The notes beneath the pieces were generated by a model. The model was not told where the DNA came from, made no database searches, and saw nothing but the letters and a program-made list of their open reading frames with translations. Positions 26,508 through 34,451 of a stretch of DNA of 39,075 nucleotides are shown piece after piece (position 1 is the first letter of the stretch; every line of letters starts with the position of its first letter). Source of the stretch: Acidovorax sp. (GTDB lineage: Bacteria > Pseudomonadota > Gammaproteobacteria > Burkholderiales > Burkholderiaceae_C); assembly GCF_022763525.1 (NCBI RefSeq), contig NZ_JALEGG010000178.1, positions 1 to 39,075 of the forward strand, in the 5' to 3' direction. The translations under genes and the position numbers were made by a program.

Positions 26508-27245
26508 TCAGCAGGGGGCCTGGCCACCGTTGGAACGGCAGACCCCGCCCGGGCCGGGGAATCGCCCGGGCCCCGTTCGCGGGTAGGTGTTGCCCAGGTT
26601 GTCCGTGCAGCGGAAGTCGCCGCATTGCGTGAGATGCGGCGCAGGCGCTGGTGGTGTCGGGCGTGGGTAGGGTTGGGGGTACAACGGACGGTGCGGAGCC
26701 GGTGGCACCACCACCACGCGGGGCTGTTGGGCTCGGGCCTTCTCGACTTCCGCATAGCCCGCAGGGCCCAGGCAGTCCATGTCGACCTGCCGCTGGGCGG
26801 CCTCCAGGCGCATCTCCTGCTCATAGGTGGAGCGAGCCACGCCAGCGGCCACGATGTCCAGGTTGCGCCGCGACCGCGCGCACTCCGGTGAGCGGGCGTA
26901 GTCGTGCGGCTGCGGGGCCGCAGCGGCAGCCTGCGCTGCGCGCGCGCGGTCCAGATCGGCGTTGCGGCGGGCGTCTGCCTCGGCGGCAGCGGCTTCGGCC
27001 TGCTGCCGCTGCTGTTTGCGCTCCAGTGCCTCGGCAGCCAGATCCCGCTCCAGCTGGATCTCGGCGGGCGTCTTCCGGGCCTCCACCTCGCGGGCGGCGG
27101 AATCGCTCGCGCAGGCTCCGTCGGTGTAAGTCACCTTCCCGGTGCGTGCGTCGGTGCACCGCACCACCTGGGCCTGTGCCGCAGAGCCCAGGCACAAAGC
27201 GCAAAGCCAGAGGATCGCTGTCAGAGGGCGCGCGGAGGGAACCAT
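26508..27245 (-). CDS. secreted DUF4124-like protein
   Basis: A 245-residue protein with a signal peptide cleaved near AQA|Q (residue 25). It is followed by VVRCTDARTGKVTYTDGAC, the short Cys-containing beta unit of DUF4124 proteins. Residues about 55-115 are Ala/Glu/Arg-rich and probably form a coiled coil. A Pro-rich region follows (about 180-205), then a C-terminal Cys-containing segment (CGDFRCTDNLGNTY, CRSNGG, final Cys). Probably periplasmic, with disulfides. DUF4124 proteins are common in beta-proteobacteria and have no settled function. Confidence 0.8.
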   Translation of the reverse strand: MVPSARPLTAILWLCALCLGSAAQAQVVRCTDARTGKVTYTDGACASDSAAREVEARKTPAEIQLERDLAAEALERKQQRQQAEAAAAEADARRNADLDRARAAQAAAAAPQPHDYARSPECARSRRNLDIVAAGVARSTYEQEMRLEAAQRQVDMDCLGPAGYAEVEKARAQQPRVVVVPPAPHRPLYPQPYPRPTPPAPAPHLTQCGDFRCTDNLGNTYPRTGPGRFPGPGGVCRSNGGQAPC

Positions 27246-27260
27246 GGTGGTCGGCTGCGG

Positions 27261-27286
27261 AAAATAGCGCGGGCAAGGCGCCCGCG
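27261..27286 (-). terminator. intrinsic terminator after the lipoprotein gene
   Basis: On the minus strand CGCGGGC and GCCCGCG form a 7-bp stem with a 5-base loop, followed by CTATTTT. It starts 8 bp after the lipoprotein stop and would insulate the DUF4124 gene downstream. Confidence 0.55.
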
Positions 27287-27293
27287 GGCCTCG

Positions 27294-27824
27294 TCAGGGT
27301 TTGTCGAAACTGCTGTTGGAATGCTGGCGGGAGCGCCAGTCGTGGGGGTGCGGGGCGTAGGCGCCGGGCGGAATGCGCCCCGACTGTGCCTCGCGCTGGC
27401 GGCGGTCCCGCTCGGCCTGTTCGCGCATGGCCTGTTCGCGGTCGCGCTGGCGGCGGTCGGCCTCGCGGGCCTGCTGCTCGCGTCGGTCGCGTTCACGCTC
27501 ACGGGCCTGGCGGTCGCGCTCGGCCTGTTCCCGCGCGCGGTCGCGCTCGCGTTCCCGCCAATCGTTGTGGTGGCGGTCGCGTTCCCAGCGGTCATCCCGG
27601 TCACGCCCGCCGTAGTAAATGACGGCGGGAGGCGGAGCCGAATACGCGGGGTAGACCGGCGGAGGGCTCGAATACACCGGAGGGCTGTTGTAGGTGTAGC
27701 CCGGCTGGTTGTAAACCCGATAGCCAGGGTCGTAGTAGGGGTCTCCCTGCACCGTGGCGCAGCCGGTCACCGCGGCGCCCAGGACCGTGGCAGAAACAAT
27801 GCGGGCGAAGGTGGAGGTAGTCAT
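27294..27824 (-). CDS. small lipoprotein with charged Arg/Glu/Asp-rich repeat region
   Basis: A 176-residue predicted lipoprotein. The signal ends at a lipobox V-T-G-C, with Cys22 as the lipidated residue. Residues about 28-65 are Tyr/Pro-rich (DPGYRVYNQPGYTYNSPP). Residues about 75-155 are almost entirely Arg, Glu, Asp and Gln in short R-E-R-D-type repeats, a composition expected for a single long charged helix. The start at 27824 gives the signal peptide; the open frame extends upstream without one. Likely anchored in a membrane and interacting through its charged region. Function unknown. Confidence 0.7.
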   Translation of the reverse strand: MTTSTFARIVSATVLGAAVTGCATVQGDPYYDPGYRVYNQPGYTYNSPPVYSSPPPVYPAYSAPPPAVIYYGGRDRDDRWERDRHHNDWRERERDRAREQAERDRQARERERDRREQQAREADRRQRDREQAMREQAERDRRQREAQSGRIPPGAYAPHPHDWRSRQHSNSSFDKP

Positions 27825-28209
27825 GCTGGTCAGACCTTGGCAGGGCGTGGGCGTTCCGCCCTGCACGTAAAGCCCCCGAAAAGCGCCCCGGCGGGGCGTT
27901 ACAACTTTCGCAGGGCCAGCGCTTTGCAAGCGCTTTCAATGTAGCGCCCGGGAGGTGGGTTTGGTTGACTTGCGCACCGCCGCGAGGGGTAGGACGGCAC
28001 CCCGCGAGCGGCGCCGGCGGCCGCTGGAAATCTGCTTTTTGCAATGAAATTGATAGCTTCCAGCGCTGTAAGGACGGGCGCTGGAGTCCATTTTTGCCAT
28101 CAGCGGTGCTGTGCGCAAACATCGCGCCGTTCGCGCCAGCGGGCTTGGGGTGGCCCGCTCGCAAACAATGCCCGCAATAGGGCCAAAGCAAAAGATCGTA
28201 AAGACGTTC
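27825..28209. other. intergenic region with hairpins and repeat copy C
   Basis: This 385-bp stretch holds no convincing gene. It contains the lipoprotein promoter region, a GC hairpin CGCCCCG/CGGGGCG near 27883-27898, a perfect stem-loop AGCGCTT-TGC-AAGCGCT at 27918-27934 that resembles the core of repeat family 1, and repeat copy C at 28036-28098. Confidence 0.5.
28036..28098 (+). repeat. dispersed hairpin repeat, family 1, copy C
   Basis: Core TTGATAGCT-N3-AGCGCTG, then GGGCGCTGGAGTCC and a TTTTTGCC end. It lies 112 bp beyond the cheV stop, in the same orientation as the other copies. Confidence 0.75.
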
Positions 28210-29166
28210 TTAAGGCAGGACGCGGCGAATGGTTTCGGCCAAGTCTTCGGCCACGAACTTGGCCACATAGCCGTCAGCCCCCACGCTGCGAACGTGGTCT
28301 TCGTTGGCGGAGCCCGACAGGGACGAGTGGATCACCACCGGCAAGCCGTGGAATCGTGCGTCCTGCTTGATGTTGCGGGTGAGCGTGAAGCCGTCCATTT
28401 CGGGCATTTCCAGGTCGGTCAGCACCATGGCCACGCGGTCGAGCACGGTCTTGCCTTCGCCTTCGGCGCTTTTGGCGATGGCGTTGAGGCGATCCCAGGC
28501 TTCCTTGCCGGACTTCACCATTTCGTAGGGGGCGTTCAGCACTTTGAGCTCCTGCTCGATGAGCGAACGCGCCACGAACGAATCGTCAGCCGCCAGGATC
28601 ATCGTGCCGGGTTTGAGCTTGAGCTTCGCGCCCACTTTCTCTTCGGTGACCTCGTGGCCGTCCGAGGGTGACACCATCTGCAGGATGGCTTCCACGTCCA
28701 GCACCTGGGCCAGGCGCGATTCGTCGGTGTTGCCGTCCAGGCGGGCAATGCTGGTCACCAGCTTGCCCTTGGCGCCGCTGGTCTCGGCCGAGAGCACCTG
28801 TTTCCAGTCCAGCCGCACGATATCTTCCACCGACTCGACGGCGAACGCCTGGGTGGTGCGGGCGTATTCCGTGACCAGCATGATGTTCAAGCCGGTCTGG
28901 GGCTTGCATCCCACGATGGAGGGGAGATCGAGCACGGGAATGACCTGCCCGCGCAGGTTCACCACACCCAGCGAGTGGGGCATGGTGCCCGCGATGGGGG
29001 TGATGCTGGGCATCGCGACGATCTCGCGGATCTTGAACACGTTGATGCCGAAGAGTTCGGACTTGCCCAGGGCGTTGTCAGTGCCCAGGCGAAACAGCAG
29101 CAGCTCGAACTTGTTCGTGCTGGTGAGGTTGGTCCGCTCGTCGATGTCCTGCTGCACTGCTTTCAT
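28210..29166 (-). CDS. cheV: chemotaxis coupling protein CheV
   Basis: CheV couples chemoreceptors to CheA and contains a phosphorylatable receiver that tunes adaptation. The 318-residue protein has an N-terminal CheW-like domain (about 15-165, with LFGINVFKIREI, GVVNLRGQVIPVLDL and VEDIVRLDWKQV). A receiver domain follows (about 180-315) with the acidic pair in ADDS, phospho-acceptor Asp251 in VLTDLEMPEMDGF, and Lys in GADGYVAKF. The start at 29166 has AAAGGA at good spacing. It stands alone: no che or fla genes flank it. A TAGAAT-like -10 (29209-29214, minus strand) lies upstream; no clear FliA promoter is seen. Confidence 0.92.
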   Translation of the reverse strand: MKAVQQDIDERTNLTSTNKFELLLFRLGTDNALGKSELFGINVFKIREIVAMPSITPIAGTMPHSLGVVNLRGQVIPVLDLPSIVGCKPQTGLNIMLVTEYARTTQAFAVESVEDIVRLDWKQVLSAETSGAKGKLVTSIARLDGNTDESRLAQVLDVEAILQMVSPSDGHEVTEEKVGAKLKLKPGTMILAADDSFVARSLIEQELKVLNAPYEMVKSGKEAWDRLNAIAKSAEGEGKTVLDRVAMVLTDLEMPEMDGFTLTRNIKQDARFHGLPVVIHSSLSGSANEDHVRSVGADGYVAKFVAEDLAETIRRVLP

Positions 29167-29297
29167 GGTGTGTCCTTTGCGCAAAAAAGAAGAAACGCGC
29201 GTTTACAAATTCTAGGACCCAAACGGCTTGTGCAGTGCGCTAAATCTTCAGGCAATACCCGAATACTGCGCTGCAGCAAGTCGGCGTGGCGGCGCTG

Positions 29298-30176
29298 TCA
29301 CACCACATTGCTGCGTGGCGCCTGCTCGGGCTGAGCGGCGATTGCCTTTACGCTGTCAGCCAGCCGGTGGAGCAGCCCGAGCATGGGCGCGTCCGACGCG
29401 TCGCAGGCCAAGCCGATGTGGCGCGAGAAGGCCAACGGGCCGTCCAGCGGCCGCGTGAGGGCGCGGCGGGCGTGGGCCGCGTGTGACTGGGGCACCACGG
29501 CCAGCCCCATGCCTGCATCCACCATGTGCAGCAGCAGTTCTTCGCGCGCGGCGCTGGCCTGCACCTGCAGCGCAATGCCCCGCTCGGCCAGCAGGCGGAT
29601 GAAGGATTGGTGCAGCGGGCAATACGGCCATTCGATGAGGGGCAGGTTTTCGATGTCCGCCAGGCCAAAGCGTTTCTTGAAGCGCAGCGGGTGCTGCTCG
29701 GGCACCAGCATCACATAGGGCTCGTGCCACAGCGGCACAAAGGTGTCGCCCGGCGGCTTGCAGTGCTCGGCCACCATGCGCAGCCGGGCGTCTGGTGCGC
29801 TGGCGGTGAGCCGCACCATGGTGTGGGGCAGCTCCTGGGCGATTAGGGAAAACAGCGGCGCGGCCTGGGACACCATCAGATCGTCCTGCAGGAAGATGCC
29901 CAGCGTTTCGCGCGGTGCATCGCGAAAGTCGCGCACCATGGCGCTGGACTGGGCCAGCAGGCTGCAGGCACGCGGGTACAGCCGGTGCGCGGCGGGCGTG
30001 GGGGCCAGGCCCTGGCGGCTGCGCTCGAACAGGGTGGTTTCGAGCGCATCCTCCAGCCCCTTGATGGCCATGCTGATGGACGGCTGGGCCACAAAGCAGC
30101 GGCGCGAGGCGGCCGTGACCGAGCGCTCTTCGTACGCGGCCACGAAGTAGCCCAGGGCGCGCAGGTCAAACAGCAT
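29298..30176 (-). CDS. LysR-family transcriptional regulator
   Basis: A 292-residue regulator with an N-terminal winged helix-turn-helix (FVAAYEERSVTAASRRCFVAQPSISMAIKGLE, about residues 10-41) and a LysR substrate-binding domain (about 88-290). The start at 30176 gives the normal LysR N-terminus. It lies 28 bp downstream of the SnoaL-like gene on the same strand, so the two are probably co-transcribed. There is no divergent metabolic gene on its other side, so its target and ligand cannot be deduced. Confidence 0.9.
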   Translation of the reverse strand: MLFDLRALGYFVAAYEERSVTAASRRCFVAQPSISMAIKGLEDALETTLFERSRQGLAPTPAAHRLYPRACSLLAQSSAMVRDFRDAPRETLGIFLQDDLMVSQAAPLFSLIAQELPHTMVRLTASAPDARLRMVAEHCKPPGDTFVPLWHEPYVMLVPEQHPLRFKKRFGLADIENLPLIEWPYCPLHQSFIRLLAERGIALQVQASAAREELLLHMVDAGMGLAVVPQSHAAHARRALTRPLDGPLAFSRHIGLACDASDAPMLGLLHRLADSVKAIAAQPEQAPRSNVV

Positions 30177-30204
30177 GGTGGCAGGGCCTTCCTTGGTTCT
30201 GGGG

Positions 30205-30609
30205 TCAGACAGGGGTGATGGTGGTGACCGTTTCCCGGAAGTAGTCCACCTGGCCATCGCGCGAATGGCTGGTGATCCAGGTCACGGACTCCACTTCGCG
30301 CTGTTGTACCGCATAAAAGAATCGCTGGTGGAAGTGCGTGAGCACCCAGTCATCGCCCAGTGGCTGGCTGTGGGTGCGCAGGATTTTCGTCCCGCGCGGG
30401 AAAACCTCCGCGCCCAGGCGCTGCACCACGGCCATCGCCTCGGCCTTGTTGCGGGCGATTTGCCAGCTGGTGTCGGCATCGTCGTGGTAGTGGTCGATGC
30501 GGAAGTCCACATCATCGGCAATGGTGGCCAGCAGCGTGGGCACGTCCTGCTGTTCGAAGGCGGCCAGCACGCGGTCGATGGGGAAAATCAGGGGTGGGTT
30601 GGTCGTCAC
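30205..30609 (-). CDS. SnoaL/NTF2-like protein
   Basis: A 134-residue protein with the cone-shaped NTF2-like fold pattern: a helical start PIDRVLAAFEQQDVPTLLATIADDVDFRIDHY, and beta strands such as VLTHFHQRFFYAVQQREVESVTWITSHSRDGQVDYFRET. Proteins of this type can be small isomerases, hydrolases or ligand carriers. The GTG start at 30609 has GGAGA 6 bp upstream; an ATG at 30648 would add 13 residues without a good ribosome site. It lies directly upstream of the LysR gene. Function unknown. Confidence 0.75.
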   Translation of the reverse strand: MTTNPPLIFPIDRVLAAFEQQDVPTLLATIADDVDFRIDHYHDDADTSWQIARNKAEAMAVVQRLGAEVFPRGTKILRTHSQPLGDDWVLTHFHQRFFYAVQQREVESVTWITSHSRDGQVDYFRETVTTITPV

Positions 30610-30758
30610 GTCGGGTCTCCGGTTAGGGGGTAGATAAACAACAAGCAAACCCTGGCCAGGGAGCCGCGAATGTAGGCAGAGCCCGCCGCCCGCACAACGA
30701 TGGAATTTGTCGTTTCGGGCGATAAAAAGCCGATGGGGTGGGTCGCAGGCCCGAAAGC

Positions 30759-31661
30759 TCAGTCCGAAATTCCGGGCACCTGCCGCAGGTAGGCCTGCAG
30801 TGCTGCGATGGACTGGCGCACCTTGGCCGGCTGGGCGTCGCGCTGCGGTGTCACGGCCCAGATGTCCAGCGTGCCAAACGACCAGTCAGGCAGCAGCCGT
30901 ACCAGCCGTCCGGTCTGCAGCGCCTCGTGCGCGTCCATGCTGCCCACCAGCGCCACGCCCAGCCCGGCCTCGCACATCTGCTGAATGGACAACTGGTTGT
31001 TGCTGGCAATGCGTGGCTCCACCCGCAATGCGCGCGGCTCGCCCGCGGGGCTGCGCAGGTCCACGAGCAGGCCACCACCCTCGCGCGCAAAGCCCAGCCA
31101 GCTGTGGGTGAGCAGCGCGTCGGGGTCGCGTGGCGCACCATGCTGCGCCAGCCACTGCGGCGACGCAGCCAGATACCACTGCATGCCGCACAGCCTGCGC
31201 GCGGCCCAGGTCGAGTCCTGCAGGCGACCGTAGCGCACGGCCAGATCGATCCGGGCGTTGATGAGGTCAATGGGGGCGTCGTCCACCAGCAGCCGCAAGC
31301 GCAGCGCCGGGTGCGCCGCCAGCAGATCGCCCAGCGCAGGCGCGATGTGGCGCGCAAAGCCCACGGTGGCCGACAGCCGCAGTTCGCCGCTGGGCGCCTC
31401 GCGCGAGGCTGCGAGTTCGGCCCGCGCCTGCTCCGCCGCGGCGCACATCGCCGCGCAGCGCGCGTGAAAGCGTTGGCCCGCCTCCGTCAGCGCCAGCTTG
31501 CGGGTGGAGCGGTGCAGCAACGTCACGCCGCCATCGCGCTCCAGCTGGCGCACCTGCTGGCTCACGGCCGAAGTGCTCATGCCCAGGGCGCGGGCGGCGC
31601 CGCTCATCGAGCCGTGCTGCACCACGGCGGCCAGCACGGCCATGCGTTTGAGGTCGTCCAT
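30759..31661 (-). CDS. LysR-family transcriptional regulator
   Basis: A 300-residue regulator with a helix-turn-helix (MDDLKRMAVLAAVVQHGSMSGAARALGMSTSAVSQQVRQLE, given as residues 1-41 in two adjoining parts) and a C-terminal effector domain (about 93-295). The N-terminus resembles the CrgA/PA2206-type group. It is divergent from the NAD(P)-binding reductase gene at 31785, with 123 bp between, and probably controls it. An inverted repeat (31702-31722) between them is a candidate operator. Confidence 0.9.
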   Translation of the reverse strand: MDDLKRMAVLAAVVQHGSMSGAARALGMSTSAVSQQVRQLERDGGVTLLHRSTRKLALTEAGQRFHARCAAMCAAAEQARAELAASREAPSGELRLSATVGFARHIAPALGDLLAAHPALRLRLLVDDAPIDLINARIDLAVRYGRLQDSTWAARRLCGMQWYLAASPQWLAQHGAPRDPDALLTHSWLGFAREGGGLLVDLRSPAGEPRALRVEPRIASNNQLSIQQMCEAGLGVALVGSMDAHEALQTGRLVRLLPDWSFGTLDIWAVTPQRDAQPAKVRQSIAALQAYLRQVPGISD

Positions 31662-31701
31662 GGGGAAGGGAAGAGCGTGATTGTGAAGTGGAGCTTCAAA
31701 G

Positions 31702-31722
31702 AGAAGGCATTTTTAGCCTTCT
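31702..31722. promoter_or_regulatory. candidate LysR operator
   Basis: AGAAGGC and GCCTTCT are perfect 7-bp inverted repeats with a 7-bp AT-rich spacer. The site lies 40 bp from the LysR start and 62 bp from the divergent reductase start, and close to a TTGACA at 31733-31738. Size and position fit a LysR box. Confidence 0.45.
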
Positions 31723-31784
31723 ACCGCCCGCTTTGACAAGCTCCTATTCTCACTTGGTCGCAACAACCCTTTCAAGGAACTTCC

Positions 31785-32426
31785 ATGAAAATCGCACTGA
31801 TTGGCGCCACCGGCTTTGTTGGCTCCGCCCTGCTGAACGAACTGCTGCAGCGTGGCCACCAGGTGACCGTGCTGGCCCGCAACCCCGCCAAGCTGCCGCC
31901 GCGTGAAGGCCTGACGGTGGTGGCCGCCGATGCACAGGACGCCGCCCAGGTGGCCCGCGCCGCCGCCGGCCATGACGCGGTGGTGAGCGCCTACAACCCC
32001 GGCTGGACGGTGCCAGACATCCACGACCAGTTCCTGAAGGGCACGCGCGCCATCATCGATGGCACCAAGCAGGCGGGCGTGCGCCGCTTCCTGATGGTGG
32101 GCGGTGCGGGCAGCCTGTTTGTGGCGCCCGGCGTGCAGCTGGTGGACACGCCCCAGTTTCCGGCCGAATGGAAACAGGGGGCTCTCGCCGCGCGAGAGGC
32201 GCTGAACTGGATCCGCACCGAAAACACGCTGGACTGGACCTTCCTCTCGCCCCCCATCCTGCTGCAACCCGGCGAGCGCACCGGCCAGTACCGCCTGGGC
32301 GACGAGTCCCCGCTGATGAACGGCGAGCAGCCCGGCAGCATCAGCGTGGCCGACCTGGCCGTGGCCATCGTGGACGAGCTGGAAACGCCGCGCCATGTGC
32401 AAAAGCGGTTCACGGTGGCGAACTGA
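31785..32426 (+). CDS. NAD(P)-binding oxidoreductase (atypical SDR/NmrA-like)
   Basis: A 213-residue Rossmann protein with IGATGFVGSALLNELL at residues 5-20 and VTVLARNPAKL, the NAD(P) site of atypical SDRs (SDR_a5 / BVR-B type, related to NmrA). It lacks the YxxxK catalytic motif in the usual place. Later segments are VRRFLMVGGAGSLFV and ISVADLAVAIVDELE. Such proteins reduce quinones or flavins, or sense NADP(H). It is divergent from a LysR gene that probably regulates it. The start at 31785 follows an AAGGAA. Confidence 0.85.
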   Translation: MKIALIGATGFVGSALLNELLQRGHQVTVLARNPAKLPPREGLTVVAADAQDAAQVARAAAGHDAVVSAYNPGWTVPDIHDQFLKGTRAIIDGTKQAGVRRFLMVGGAGSLFVAPGVQLVDTPQFPAEWKQGALAAREALNWIRTENTLDWTFLSPPILLQPGERTGQYRLGDESPLMNGEQPGSISVADLAVAIVDELETPRHVQKRFTVAN

Positions 32427-32471
32427 CCCTGTGCCTTGCAGGAGCGCGCTGGTGCACCGTAGACACCGCTC

Positions 32472-32526
32472 ATTTTTTTGATAGCTTGTGGCGCTTGTTG
32501 GACAAGCGCTACAGGCCAAAAATGCT
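32472..32526 (+). repeat. dispersed hairpin repeat, family 1, copy D
   Basis: Core TTGATAGCT-N3-GGCGCTTG, then CAAGCGCTACAGGCC and AAAAATGC. GCGCTTG and CAAGCGC form a 7-bp stem. It lies between the convergent reductase gene (ends 32426) and dctM (ends 32538), so it marks the 3' ends of both. Confidence 0.75.
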
Positions 32527-32537
32527 TGAAACCTGGG

Positions 32538-33818
32538 TCAGCCGATGAACCATCGCATCGGCACCAGCACGATCGACGGAAACAGCACCATCAGGAACAT
32601 CATGGCGAACTGCGCTGCCATGAAGGGGATCACTCCGCGCGTGACTTCGTCCATGCGCATCTTGCCCACACCTGCCACCACGTTCAGCACCGTGCCCACG
32701 GGTGGGGTGATCAGCCCGATGGCGTTGTTCATGATGAACAGCACGCCGAAGTAGACCGGGTCGATGCCTGCGGCCTTTACCACCGGCATCAGCACCGGGG
32801 TCAGGATCAGGATGGTGGGCGTCATGTCCATCGCGGTGCCCACGGCCATCACCAGCACCATGATGGCGATGAGCAGCAGCGTGGGGTGTTCCATCAGCGG
32901 CTTGAGCAGGGCCACCAGCTGGCGGGGGATGTCGGCCACGGTGATAAGCCAGGCGCTGACCATCGCGGCGGCCACCAGGAACATGATCACCGCCGTGGTC
33001 TTGGCCGCGCTGGTGAACACCTCGGCCAGCTGGCGCCAGTGCAGTTCACGGTAGACCAGCGTGGCCACCAGCAGGGCATACACCGCAGCTACCGCCGCAG
33101 CCTCGGTGGGCGTGAAGACGCCCATCTTCAGGCCCACGATCACGATGACCGGCAGGAACAGCGCCCAGGTCGATTCCTTGAGCGCCTGCAGCTTCTCGGC
33201 CCTGGACGCCTTGGGCGGCGGCGTGACGTTTTCGCGCTGAGACACCCAGTACCAGGTGACGGCAATGGCCAGGCCCATCAGTAGACCCGGAACGATGCCC
33301 GCCAGAAAGAGCTTGCTGATCGACACATTGGCCGCCACGCCAAACACCACGAAGCCGATGGAGGGCGGAATGACCGGCGCGATGATGCCAGCCGAGGCAA
33401 TCAGCCCGCCCGCGCGCGCCTTGTCGTGCCCGGCTTTCACCATCATGGGCAGCAGCAGGGCCGCCAATGCAGCGGTGTCCGCCACGGCCGAGCCGGAAAG
33501 CGCCGCCAAAAGGCAGGCCGCCAGGATGGCCACAAACCCTAGCCCGCCGCGCCGGTGGCCCACCAGCACCAGGGCCAGCCGCACGATGCGCTGCGACAGC
33601 CCACCCACGTTCATGATCTCGCCCGCCAGCATGAAGAAGGGCACGGCCAGCAGCGGAAAGCTGTCGGCCCCGTTGATCACGTTCTGCGCCAGGATCTGCG
33701 CGTCAAACAGGTCCAGGTGCCACATGAGGGCGACGCCGGACACCAGCAGCGCATAGGCAATCGGCACGCCGATGGCCATGGCGGCCAGCAGGGAGCCGAG
33801 GAAGATGAATACCGTCAT
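32538..33818 (-). CDS. TRAP transporter large permease (DctM type)
   Basis: The large membrane subunit of a tripartite ATP-independent periplasmic transporter, which imports organic acids with the sodium gradient. The 426-residue protein is hydrophobic with about 12 membrane segments and carries family segments LLAVPFFMLAGEIMN, AALSGSAVADTAALAALL, GLIASAGIIAPVIPPSIGFVVFG and PPVGTVLNVVAGVGKM. It has a GGAGA ribosome site. It is the last gene of the sugar-acid operon, 33 bp after dctQ. Confidence 0.93.
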   Translation of the reverse strand: MTVFIFLGSLLAAMAIGVPIAYALLVSGVALMWHLDLFDAQILAQNVINGADSFPLLAVPFFMLAGEIMNVGGLSQRIVRLALVLVGHRRGGLGFVAILAACLLAALSGSAVADTAALAALLLPMMVKAGHDKARAGGLIASAGIIAPVIPPSIGFVVFGVAANVSISKLFLAGIVPGLLMGLAIAVTWYWVSQRENVTPPPKASRAEKLQALKESTWALFLPVIVIVGLKMGVFTPTEAAAVAAVYALLVATLVYRELHWRQLAEVFTSAAKTTAVIMFLVAAAMVSAWLITVADIPRQLVALLKPLMEHPTLLLIAIMVLVMAVGTAMDMTPTILILTPVLMPVVKAAGIDPVYFGVLFIMNNAIGLITPPVGTVLNVVAGVGKMRMDEVTRGVIPFMAAQFAMMFLMVLFPSIVLVPMRWFIG

Positions 33819-33851
33819 GGGTGGGCTCTCCAGGTCATTGCGGTGCAGGGT

Positions 33852-34424
33852 TCACTTGCGCGATGCGATGATGGGCGCCGGAGCCTCGTGGGGCACTTGG
33901 CTGCCCACGGCCGCCAGCTCCTCGGATTCGGCGATGCGAACCAGCTCGCCGTCCGGCATCTGGCCCGACACGATGCGCCACAGGTCCAGCGCCAGCAGCA
34001 GCCCGGACGCCACGGCAAACACCACGCCCGACGCATAGAAGATGGCCATGGACGCGCCCGTGACCGGCGCATCCACATCCCAGTTGATGCGCGCCTGCGC
34101 CAGCGCGCCGCTGAAGAGCAGCCAGGTGCACCAGATCATCAGCGCGTAGCTGATGGCGAGGCAGATGCGCTGGCCCAGCGGCGGCAGACGCGCCAGCAGA
34201 AAGTCCGTGCCCAGGTGGCCCCGCTCGCGCACCGCCACGATGGCGCCCAAAAAAGTGATCCACACAAACAGCCAGCGCGAGACCTCCTCGCTGACGGCAA
34301 TGCCGGAGTTGAACGCGTAGCGCAGCACCACGTTGCCAAACACCATGACCACCATCACGGCCAGCGCCAGGGCAATGAGCAGGTTGATGGCGCGGCAGCA
34401 GCGGTCGATGAAGGCATTCAGCAT
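33852..34424 (-). CDS. TRAP transporter small permease (DctQ type)
   Basis: The small membrane subunit of the TRAP transporter, 190 residues with four predicted membrane helices. Family features are the N-terminal LLIALALAVMVVMVFGNVVLRYAFN, here described across residues 15-40, and SEEVSRWLFVWITFLGA. The start at 34424 has a strong AGGAGA. It lies between the FAH-family enzyme and dctM and is co-transcribed with them. The roughly 30-residue C-terminal tail is cytosolic. Confidence 0.92.
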   Translation of the reverse strand: MLNAFIDRCCRAINLLIALALAVMVVMVFGNVVLRYAFNSGIAVSEEVSRWLFVWITFLGAIVAVRERGHLGTDFLLARLPPLGQRICLAISYALMIWCTWLLFSGALAQARINWDVDAPVTGASMAIFYASGVVFAVASGLLLALDLWRIVSGQMPDGELVRIAESEELAAVGSQVPHEAPAPIIASRK

Positions 34425-34451
34425 CTTTGTCTCCTGTTTTTCTTTGGGGCG

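Noticed and set aside
29167-29297. FliA (flagellar sigma) promoter upstream of cheV
   Set aside because: A GCCGTTTG-like block exists on the minus strand but the TAAA -35 and spacing are poor; not better than chance.
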